A DNA stretch of 64,000 nucleotides from JAEZDC01 sp036676415 (GTDB lineage Bacteria; Bacteroidota; Bacteroidia; Chitinophagales; Chitinophagaceae). The stretch is taken from NCBI GenBank assembly GCA_036676415.1, contig JAKFCX010000060.1:124001-188000 (forward strand), written 5' to 3'. Within the stretch, counting starts at the first letter, position 1; the number at the start of each line of letters is the position of its first letter. Position numbers and translations under genes: made by a program. Shown here piece after piece: positions 7,921-15,876 of the stretch. The notes below the pieces were generated by a model. It did not search any database. It worked only from the letters and a program-made list of their open reading frames with translations, and was not told the DNA's origin.

Positions 7921-10900
7921 TTAGAAACCAGCCCTGATTCCAAAGTTTAAGCTGATAGGAGTGCCTGTACTTCCGTAATCAAAACCCCATCCGCCAACAC
8001 CTCTAGTGCCTGCAGTGTTTCCACTTGCTGATGGATCAGCACCTCTATAGTTAGTGATAAGAATAAGATCGTTACCGGTTAAGAACACACTGAATGATTT
8101 GAAATAACGGAGTTTACTAAGTGCATTTCCTGTGAAAGAATAATTCAATGTAATATCTCTCAGTCTTAATGCATTTACATCTTTCTCGATGTATGCCTCT
8201 TCAGGCATGTTTGCATAGCTGTAATAAGCCGACTGCCAGTGTGGAGTAACAGCAATGGTATTGATTGTTGGGTTATCCGTATTTTCTTTACCATCTCTTA
8301 ATACACCATTTACTACTCTTGGTGTTTCCCTGTCAAGTGTTCTTAAACTTCTGCCGATATTGGTCAGGTACATTTCTGTACCATTGAATACATCACCACC
8401 AATTCTCAGATCCCACATAAAGTTCAGTCTCCAGTTTTTATATCTGAAGTTATTGAGTGCTCCTAACGTAAAGGTTGGATTTCTGTCTCCACGAGCTGTA
8501 AATAAACCATCGTTAAGTGGTAATCCGGTAGCTGGGTCAATTAAAACCTGTCCATATTTATTTCTAGCATAACCAAAAGCAGTGATAGAAGTAGTTGGTC
8601 CACCTTTAACCAGACCACCACGTGCATTCTGGAATACCCATGTATCAGAAATGTAAAACTCAGGTACGTTTGCTGGTAATGATAACACTTCGTTCCACAT
8701 GCGGTTGAAGTTCAAACGAACGTCCCAGCTAAAATCTTTACGCCTGACCGGTGTAGTTGAAACGCTGATCTCAACACCTTCATTTCTTGTTGTACCAACA
8801 TTCAAAGTGTTTAAAACGAAACCTGTTCCATAACTGGTTCTGAAATTCTCTGCGATTTGCTTATCGCAAAGCGTATTGTAATAAGTAATATCAAAATTCA
8901 ACATATTATCGAGCATCCTTACTTCAGTTCCTATTTCATAGGTATTCTGAATTTCAGGCTCCATATACATATTGTTGTTGTTGAAACCGTAAGCATAACC
9001 ACCACCGCTGGACGCAACAAGGTTATAAACCGACTGGTTCATGTAAGGCTGAGGTGTTCTGGCAGTGCTAGCTAAAGACGTTCTGACTTTCCAGTAATCA
9101 AGGAATTTAGAATTTTTCAGACCTGGAATAAGATCCGATACGATAATGCTCAAACTTCCGGCAGGGTAATCATAGTTTCTGTAATCTTTAGGAAAAACAG
9201 AAGATGTTTCATACCTGCGTGAATAGCTTAAGAAGATCATATTCTTATAGCTGAGAGACGCTTCTGCAAAATAAGCAAGCTGCCTGTTGATAGAATAGTT
9301 TGGCGTACCAAATCGCTGAGCATTATTCAACCTGAATCTTGAGCCAGGATTTGTTGAGCTACTATCACCCAGGAAACTTTCAAATTGTGACTGGGTTATT
9401 ACTGCACCACCTTTCATCATTTCGCCAGCTGAGTTCACAGAATCTACGATGTTGGTTCCCCAAACAGAATAAGATTCTGTTTTGTAATCCTGCCACATTG
9501 TACCAACTGTTAAACGGCCACTGAACTCACCCACTTTCTTTTTAGCAACTGCTGTGATCGTATGATTGTATCCTTTATAATCTCTGTAATAATTATCCAT
9601 GCTACCACCGGTTCCTCTTGTTAACCAGAAAGACAGTGGATGATAAACCGTGTAACCCTCAGACCTGTATCGGTCGTAGCCAAATCTACCAGCAAGCGTT
9701 AACCATGAAGTAGGAGTGATGTTAAGTCCTAATGTAGCTGTGTACCTGTTCGTTTCATCTTCGCTCCTGTTTCTTGTAACACTGAAGTAAGGGTTGTCAA
9801 TTTCACCATTCGCAGTAGAACTGAACAAAAGTTTTTTACCGCCACTGCCATTCTCCCAATCAGCAGCATCATAGTTGTTTGGCCATGTAAGCAGGTTCAG
9901 CATGTAACCATTCACACCTCTTAATGGTTTATCGTTTGTACTCCTGGTAAAGCCGATAGCCGGCACTATTTCGATGTACTTATTGATCTTTGTTGAATTG
10001 CTTATACGGAAAGTATAACGCTTGAATTTATTCTCTGGAATAACACCTGACTGATCGAAGATGGAACCTGATAACCTGAAGCTGTAATTCTTCTTACCAT
10101 ATTCAGCACTGATGTTGTGTGTCTGAGCAAAACCTGTCTGGAAGAATTCTTCCATGTTGTCATATATCTGTGTGCCCGCAGGATATTTTGGACCAAGGTA
10201 ACGGAATTCAGAAGTGGTTAATCCGTTGAATCCATTACCATAAACATTCTGGATCTCAGGCAAACGAGTAAGACGTTGTACCCTGAAAGAGTTATCGTAG
10301 TTGATTTTCAACTTACCATCTTTCGTACCTTTTTTGGTAGTGATGATAATGGCTCCTGAACTTGCCTGGCTACCGTACAATGCAGTAGCTTCAGGTCCTT
10401 TTAGGATTGTGATGGTTTCAATATCATTCGGATTGATATCAGCCATCCTGTTGGTATAATCGTTATTACGATTAGATGTCTGGTTTACATTCCTGTTAGA
10501 GTTTTCTACTAAACCAAGGCCCGAACCTGAAGTACTATTCTGGTTAAAACTCTGGTTATCGGCCACCACACCATCAATTACATATAATGGCTGGTTATCC
10601 AGTGCCATAGAGTTAAAACCCCTCAACACGATACTTGATGAAGCACCTGCCTGGCCGCTTGACGCGTTAACTGTTAAACCAGCCACACGGCCTTGCAAAC
10701 TATTGAAGAAATTTTCTCTCTGTGTTTCCTGTACTTCAGCACCGGCAACTTTTTGGTGCGCAAATCCCAGTTCTCTTGGATTACGCTTCATATCCATCGC
10801 CACAGTAACTTCTTCCAGTTCGGCACCCTGGCCTTTCATGGTAAGATTCACTACCGCAGCATCTCCTACAGTAATAGTTTGGCTGTCAAAACCAACATAA

Positions 10901-11124
10901 GTAAATGTAAGCTTGTGCCCTTTTTGTGCCGAGATCTGGAAATTACCAGACTCATTGGTTACGGCTTTTCGGTTGGTTGTAGTGTTGGTAACAGTTACAC
11001 CTACCAAAGGAATATTATCATCAGAGATGATTTTCCCTGTGATCATTCTTTCCTGTGCGAAAGAGGGGTAGGATAGTAGTAGCAGCAGCGATAGTGCCGC
11101 ATACAAGCAAGCAAGTCGTCTCAT
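7921..11124 (-). CDS. SusC/RagA-family TonB-linked outer-membrane receptor
   Basis: 1,067 residues. A Sec signal peptide (cleavage after SFA, about residue 23) precedes a carboxypeptidase-regulatory-like beta domain (about 28-100, ITGKIISDDNIPLVGVTV). A TonB-box-like stretch ELEEVTVA follows, then the plug (SLQGRVAGLTVN, VIDGVV, ILKGPEATALYGSQASSG) and a large beta-barrel ending in the aromatic-terminated strand SLNFGIRAGF. It imports an unknown oligomer across the outer membrane using TonB energy. It is the first gene of a leftward susC-susD-DUF4397 unit. About 260 bp of non-coding DNA separates it from the DeoR-type regulator upstream. Confidence 0.95.
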   Translation of the reverse strand: MRRLACLYAALSLLLLLSYPSFAQERMITGKIISDDNIPLVGVTVTNTTTNRKAVTNESGNFQISAQKGHKLTFTYVGFDSQTITVGDAAVVNLTMKGQGAELEEVTVAMDMKRNPRELGFAHQKVAGAEVQETQRENFFNSLQGRVAGLTVNASSGQAGASSSIVLRGFNSMALDNQPLYVIDGVVADNQSFNQNSTSGSGLGLVENSNRNVNQTSNRNNDYTNRMADINPNDIETITILKGPEATALYGSQASSGAIIITTKKGTKDGKLKINYDNSFRVQRLTRLPEIQNVYGNGFNGLTTSEFRYLGPKYPAGTQIYDNMEEFFQTGFAQTHNISAEYGKKNYSFRLSGSIFDQSGVIPENKFKRYTFRISNSTKINKYIEIVPAIGFTRSTNDKPLRGVNGYMLNLLTWPNNYDAADWENGSGGKKLLFSSTANGEIDNPYFSVTRNRSEDETNRYTATLGLNITPTSWLTLAGRFGYDRYRSEGYTVYHPLSFWLTRGTGGSMDNYYRDYKGYNHTITAVAKKKVGEFSGRLTVGTMWQDYKTESYSVWGTNIVDSVNSAGEMMKGGAVITQSQFESFLGDSSSTNPGSRFRLNNAQRFGTPNYSINRQLAYFAEASLSYKNMIFLSYSRRYETSSVFPKDYRNYDYPAGSLSIIVSDLIPGLKNSKFLDYWKVRTSLASTARTPQPYMNQSVYNLVASSGGGYAYGFNNNNMYMEPEIQNTYEIGTEVRMLDNMLNFDITYYNTLCDKQIAENFRTSYGTGFVLNTLNVGTTRNEGVEISVSTTPVRRKDFSWDVRLNFNRMWNEVLSLPANVPEFYISDTWVFQNARGGLVKGGPTTSITAFGYARNKYGQVLIDPATGLPLNDGLFTARGDRNPTFTLGALNNFRYKNWRLNFMWDLRIGGDVFNGTEMYLTNIGRSLRTLDRETPRVVNGVLRDGKENTDNPTINTIAVTPHWQSAYYSYANMPEEAYIEKDVNALRLRDITLNYSFTGNALSKLRYFKSFSVFLTGNDLILITNYRGADPSASGNTAGTRGVGGWGFDYGSTGTPISLNFGIRAGF

Positions 11125-11346
11125 ATCAGGTTGTTTGGTTTATATTAATCGAAATGGTCCGTATGATTGTTCAACTTCTGCACAAAACCGCAACACAAAA
11201 AACAAATCCGCAGAAATCTGAATTCAAATCTATGTTAAATATGTTAACAAATTAATGAAAAAATTTAAACCCTACCAATGTAGGACCGTTAAGCCCGTGG
11301 AAAAGTTTTTATCTCTAAATGCAGCGAAATACATAAAGGAATGTCC

Positions 11347-12087
11347 CTATAGCAAACTCACCTTTTCATGGTAGGATTGCAGGGCAGCATCTGAAGGGTC
11401 TAATTCAGTTATCAGGAAGTCGAGATCTTTCAGTTCACAAACCTTAAAACGCTGATTTGTATTCAGTTTTTCAGCGATGGCCAACGAAACTTTCATATCA
11501 GCAGATTCCAGCATCGCTTTCTTTACTTCAATCACTTCCCATTCCATATCAGAAACTCCGTCCGTGTCAATGCTGTTTGTTCCCAGGAAGCATATATCGG
11601 CTTTAATGTGGGCAAGTTTTTTTATCACTTCGGCTCCAACAGAGATTTGGGCACTTTTTGAAAGCTTATTTCCCAGGAAAATGACTTCACTATTCGGATG
11701 ATTTAATAATTCGAGTGCAATCGGCAAACTCACCGTTATAAAAGTTGCGTTGAGCTCAGGTGGTAAATTATTCACTAACTCCCTAATGGTTGTTCCCCCA
11801 GATAATAGAATCACCATTCCATCTTTGATAAGCGTAATTGCTTTCCTTGCAATCACCTGTTTCTCTTTTGCAGAATAAACATTATGATTTTGCAATGTAA
11901 AATGAAAGCCTGTTGATAAAGCACCACCGTGAACTTTCAACAATTTGCCTTCTTCGGATAGTTCATTGAGGTCACGTCTCACCGTATCTTCTGAAACATT
12001 CAGCTGTATGCTGAGGTCTGAAGACAGTACTTTGTTGTGAATATTTAACTGTTGGGTAATGTATGCTTGTCTTTCCTTTTTGAGCAT
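11347..12087 (-). CDS. DeoR/GlpR-family transcriptional regulator
   Basis: 246 residues from ATG at 12087, chosen because the family begins with MLKKERQAYI; the frame is open upstream but the extension is not family-like. The N-terminal DeoR helix-turn-helix (about 5-57) contains VSEDTVRRDLNELSEEG and the family signature KVHGGA. The C-terminal sensor domain (about 75-235) has the sugar-phosphate-isomerase-like fold with LLSGGTTIRELV and FLGTNSID. Members sense phosphorylated sugars. It lies upstream of the SusC/SusD unit on the same strand and 56 bp downstream of the OstA-like gene. Regulation of the SusC/SusD genes is plausible from position but not shown. Confidence 0.9.
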   Translation of the reverse strand: MLKKERQAYITQQLNIHNKVLSSDLSIQLNVSEDTVRRDLNELSEEGKLLKVHGGALSTGFHFTLQNHNVYSAKEKQVIARKAITLIKDGMVILLSGGTTIRELVNNLPPELNATFITVSLPIALELLNHPNSEVIFLGNKLSKSAQISVGAEVIKKLAHIKADICFLGTNSIDTDGVSDMEWEVIEVKKAMLESADMKVSLAIAEKLNTNQRFKVCELKDLDFLITELDPSDAALQSYHEKVSLL

Positions 12088-12143
12088 GTTAAGAAACTTA
12101 AAGCGGGAAAGATAAAGACTTTTGGGAAATGACGAATGTCTCT

Positions 12144-13757
12144 TTAGTTCAAAAGTTCCTGCCAGGTTTTTGGTCTTCGATCGATCAACCACCTGAAACC
12201 TCTCAGTCTTATTTCAGTGTGATTCACCTGGTTCATTGGGAATGTTGTGCCCTTGAGATCATTTCTGAAAACAACTTTTTGCGGTTGTTTATTTTGAAAA
12301 TACATATCAATGATATCGGCGGTTGATTGGTTCACTCCTATAAAAGCACTGTCATCATCTACTGCATAATATATACTTGCTGCACTGCCCTTTGCCCGTA
12401 AGTTATCAATATTACCTTCTTTGAAATAACCGTTGATGGTGGTGCCTTTTACCTGGTTATAATATTCGCCTTTTACCTTACTGATGGCAAGGCCATTTTC
12501 AAATACCTGCAATCTTTCAGGCTTCTTATTGATGGTGAAAAGATAAATAGTATCACCGGTCAATTGGTTATCCTGCGTCCATACTACGGGATCTTTGAAC
12601 AAACGAAAAGTGGAATCTTCGAAAGAATAAAACAGGCTGTCTGCTACTGCCTGCATCGAATCAGTATATATTCTTACGTTGAAATAGGCTTCAAAGAACC
12701 GGTTAGAATTGGTATCTTTTTTTTGTTGTTCTGATACAGCTATCAGGTAAGCAGAATCACGAATTGTTGGAATATCTCTTTCTTTTCGGAGATCACTCAG
12801 TTTTGCTGAGTAAAGTGTATCGGCAGCAATGAAAATAGAATCATCGTTTTGTTCAATGATCATTAAGGGTTTCAGTGAAGCGAGAAATGAACTTGCATTT
12901 CGATTGAATTTAATATCGTCTGCCAGAATTGTTGTTCTGTTGGCCGTATCTTTTGTACGATATTCAGCATCACCCTGTGCCTGTCCAAAACCGGTACGAT
13001 CGTCAAAAGCCAGGTTATCTGCTATGAGATCAGAATCTTTATCGGTAACCTGTGATCGTTTGGTGAATAATGCCTTCCTGTTTTTCTGATCGTAATATCC
13101 TTCTCTTGTTTTTACCGTCCTGTCTTTGCTCACGATTAAAGTAGGAGCTACGAACCTTGCCACTTCTGTTTCCATGTTGTATAAAAGCGTATCGGTAGTT
13201 ATGCGGTATTCAGGATCAACAAGCACCACATTTTTTTTGAAATAGGCATCTTTCGTATCACCATAATAAATGCCTTCGGTGCTGGTCAAAACGGATTTTC
13301 CTGTTACGATCTTCCCACCTTTAAAATAAGTGCCGATCTTGGTGTTGATTTCGTACTCCAGCTCGTTTGTTGTGAGTGTACTTTTATTGTCAGTTAATCG
13401 AACATTGTTTTTCAGGTAAGCCTTTCTTTCCCTACCAACATAACGCATGTAATCAGAATAAGTATGTACACTGTCAGCATCATTAATATGTACCTTGCCA
13501 AAAGCTTCAACAATATTCTGCTGTTGGTTTACAACTGCACTATCGCAATAAAATAAAGTATTTTCTTTTTTCAGTCTTACATTTCCAGCCAATGAAATAT
13601 AGTTCGCCGAATCTCTTTTTTCGAAGTTGTATCGGTCGGCAGCTAAAATTTCTAATACCGAATTAGACGAAGGATCCACAACGATCTGTGCTGAAAGGTT
13701 TGTTATGATGAACAAACTCAAAGAAAGAAATATGTATGTAAAGAAACGTATTTGCAT
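12144..13757 (-). CDS. OstA/LptA-like periplasmic protein
   Basis: 537 residues. A Sec signal peptide (cleavage after LSA, about residue 23) is followed by repeated OstA-type beta-jellyroll strands: NYISLAGNVRLKKENTLFYCDS, YLKNNVRLTDNKSTLTTNEL, AYFKKNVVLVDPEYRITTDTL. It should bind LPS in the periplasm as the bridge between inner and outer membrane. At 537 residues it is far longer than E. coli LptA (about 185), as is usual for Bacteroidota OstA-like proteins. Its start overlaps the MCE gene stop (TAATG), indicating translational coupling. The divergent LptD-like gene 2 kb away supports an LPS-export role. Confidence 0.85.
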   Translation of the reverse strand: MQIRFFTYIFLSLSLFIITNLSAQIVVDPSSNSVLEILAADRYNFEKRDSANYISLAGNVRLKKENTLFYCDSAVVNQQQNIVEAFGKVHINDADSVHTYSDYMRYVGRERKAYLKNNVRLTDNKSTLTTNELEYEINTKIGTYFKGGKIVTGKSVLTSTEGIYYGDTKDAYFKKNVVLVDPEYRITTDTLLYNMETEVARFVAPTLIVSKDRTVKTREGYYDQKNRKALFTKRSQVTDKDSDLIADNLAFDDRTGFGQAQGDAEYRTKDTANRTTILADDIKFNRNASSFLASLKPLMIIEQNDDSIFIAADTLYSAKLSDLRKERDIPTIRDSAYLIAVSEQQKKDTNSNRFFEAYFNVRIYTDSMQAVADSLFYSFEDSTFRLFKDPVVWTQDNQLTGDTIYLFTINKKPERLQVFENGLAISKVKGEYYNQVKGTTINGYFKEGNIDNLRAKGSAASIYYAVDDDSAFIGVNQSTADIIDMYFQNKQPQKVVFRNDLKGTTFPMNQVNHTEIRLRGFRWLIDRRPKTWQELLN

Positions 13758-14776
13758 TATTTGCTTGTGAGACTATCTCCCGACTGTTGCAAAGGTTGTT
13801 TCAGAAAATCACCCTGTGATTTCTTGCCACCACCAAAAACAGAGAATGAAAGATTTACATAACGTTTTGGATTCACACGAAGATCGTCCAATAAAATATT
13901 GGCACTTCTGCTGGTGTTCACAAGGTTATTATAAAATTGCTTATCGTTTAACAGCAGACCAATTGAACCTTCTTTGGAGTCAATTTTTGCGATAGATGCA
14001 TTCAGATTTTCAACTGCAGCCTGGAGTTTTGCAACTGTTCCTTTCAGATCTGCTTCCGCCAAACCATTCGATGTTTTTTCGAGGTTAGACAAAGTGGTGT
14101 TGATCTTATCATTATTCGCTGTAAGATTTCCTGTGAACGCATTTACATTATCCAGGGATTTTGCAAGACTTCCCTGCTCAGACATCATTCTTTGCAACGA
14201 AGCTGATGAAACGATCATGCTGGAAGATATTCTTTGCAGGTTAGCCATCGTGTTTTGCAGGTTGGCTCTTGCAGCAGGATTGAGTGTTTGATTGAAATTC
14301 TGTAACAGTGAGTCGAGTGAACCCAATGCCACTGTAAATTTATCAGACAGCGGGCCTATTTTATCCTGTAAATTCCCTAACAATCCTTTATTAGATGCGG
14401 TAAGAATAGTATCACCTGATTCTAACATTTCCTTTCTATCACCAAGCAATATCTGGATGCTGGGGCTGGTCATTAAAGATTCTTCGATAGTAGCAATAGA
14501 GTTTTTTGGTAAATTATAATCCTTATTCAGCTTTATAGTAACCATTGTTTCATCCAGGTTCTCAGTAGGACTTACCTCATATACATTTCCAATCTGGTAA
14601 CCATTGGCCCAGACTTCGAAAGAAGGTTTTAGCTTTTTTGCATCAGAGAACTTTGCGTATAAAAAATTACCGTGCTTGAAAAGGCTCTTGCCTTTTAAAA
14701 AATTAAATCCAAGTATGAGGAAAACAATTGCGATAGATGTAAGAGCACCTACTTTCGTCTCATTCGAAATTTTCAT
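13757..14776 (-). CDS. MlaD/MCE-domain protein
   Basis: 339 residues. One N-terminal membrane helix (about 9-25, LTSIAIVFLILGFNFLKG) anchors it in the inner membrane. The MCE domain follows (about 35-115, with FLYAKFSDAKKLKPSFEVWANGYQIG and IKLNKDYNLPKNS). A long helical region (about 125-290) rich in Asn/Leu/Ser heptads should form a coiled tube. MCE proteins carry phospholipids between membranes with a MlaE/MlaF ABC transporter; those partners are not next to it here. It is translationally coupled to the OstA-like gene. Confidence 0.9.
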   Translation of the reverse strand: MKISNETKVGALTSIAIVFLILGFNFLKGKSLFKHGNFLYAKFSDAKKLKPSFEVWANGYQIGNVYEVSPTENLDETMVTIKLNKDYNLPKNSIATIEESLMTSPSIQILLGDRKEMLESGDTILTASNKGLLGNLQDKIGPLSDKFTVALGSLDSLLQNFNQTLNPAARANLQNTMANLQRISSSMIVSSASLQRMMSEQGSLAKSLDNVNAFTGNLTANNDKINTTLSNLEKTSNGLAEADLKGTVAKLQAAVENLNASIAKIDSKEGSIGLLLNDKQFYNNLVNTSRSANILLDDLRVNPKRYVNLSFSVFGGGKKSQGDFLKQPLQQSGDSLTSK

Positions 14777-14887
14777 TTCTGGTATTTAGCTGGTTTATAA
14801 TGTCCGGTGAAACTCATGTTGTTATGTGGTTCCGTTCAGACAAATGTAAGGTTTAAGGTTGTACTACTAAGATGAGGCCAATTTATG

Positions 14888-15805
14888 CTATCTGCCTGCA
14901 CCGGTATCGATCAATTGATTCTCTAGTGAATGCTTATAGCGTTTAATGGCCCTGATGATGGCTGTAGTCATCTCTGCTTGCCCGGCATCACTATTCATAT
15001 ATTCTTCTTCTTCCGGATTTGAAATAAAACCAAGTTCCACCAATACACTTGGCATTGCCACGGCTTGCAATACCCAGATAGGAACTTGTCTTTGCCTTGC
15101 TTCACGGCTGATTCGGCCCGTTTTCTTGAACTCGTCTTCAATAGTCATCGCAAGATTTGCACTACGCTTGAAATATTGTTTTGTTTTAAGTGAATACAGA
15201 ATCAGTTTTTCAGGATCATTAGGATCGAAATCTGAAACTTGTTGAGCAAGCGTACTATCTAAATACAAAGCTTCGTTTTCTTTAATTACTTTCTCTTTGA
15301 AATCATTTTTATTTACTCCCCAGATATAGGTTTCGGTACCTTTTGCTGTACTTGGGCTTGTCCATGTACGATATTGAGGTACTTTCTTGGTTCTTTTCTT
15401 CTTCCCTTTACCGGTAGTAACTGTTTTGTAACCCGTAAATTCCCTATGTCTTGTAGGAGCAGCACTATTGCAATGAATGGAGATAAAAAGATCTCCTTTT
15501 GCCTGGTTGGCAATATTAGCTTTAACGGTTGGATGCTGATAAATATCTGAAGTTCTTGTAAAAACAACATCCACTTCCGGTATTTCCTGGGATAATAACT
15601 GACCAAGTTTTAACGATACTGCTAACGAAACATCTTTTTCTCTCGAAAATTTACCTGCTGCGCCACCATCGTGTCCTCCGTGACCTGCATCAATAATAAT
15701 TTTTCTTAATGCAGCAACGGATTTATAAGATGATGAGGTAACATAGGAAGTCAGTCCTACAAAAAGAGCAAAGAAAACAGCCAGCAGAGTGATCTTTCTT
15801 ACCAT
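14888..15805 (-). CDS. N-acetylmuramoyl-L-alanine amidase (Amidase_3)
   Basis: 305 residues with an N-terminal signal peptide or anchor (about 5-25). It is a zinc amidase that cleaves the bond between MurNAc and the stem peptide. Zinc ligands are seen at His42 (DAGHGGHDGG), Glu56 (SREKD) and the His of ISIHCNSA; the catalytic Glu is in VLVELGFISN. Between ISIHCNSA and GTETY sits an insert of roughly 40 residues with a basic cluster (KGKKKRTKK), longer than in short amidases of the family. It is upstream of the MCE and OstA-like genes on the same strand (111 bp gap) and divergent from lptD. Confidence 0.93.
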   Translation of the reverse strand: MVRKITLLAVFFALFVGLTSYVTSSSYKSVAALRKIIIDAGHGGHDGGAAGKFSREKDVSLAVSLKLGQLLSQEIPEVDVVFTRTSDIYQHPTVKANIANQAKGDLFISIHCNSAAPTRHREFTGYKTVTTGKGKKKRTKKVPQYRTWTSPSTAKGTETYIWGVNKNDFKEKVIKENEALYLDSTLAQQVSDFDPNDPEKLILYSLKTKQYFKRSANLAMTIEDEFKKTGRISREARQRQVPIWVLQAVAMPSVLVELGFISNPEEEEYMNSDAGQAEMTTAIIRAIKRYKHSLENQLIDTGAGR

Positions 15806-15876
15806 AGTTCTTTTAGCATTAAGGGTATATTCACAATTCGTTTATTCTATTCCACCTATTTTTGGAACATCTACTT

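Noticed and set aside
11272..11285. Hairpin CCTAC/GTAGG upstream of susC
   Set aside because: A 5-bp stem with no T-run; too weak to call a terminator or operator.
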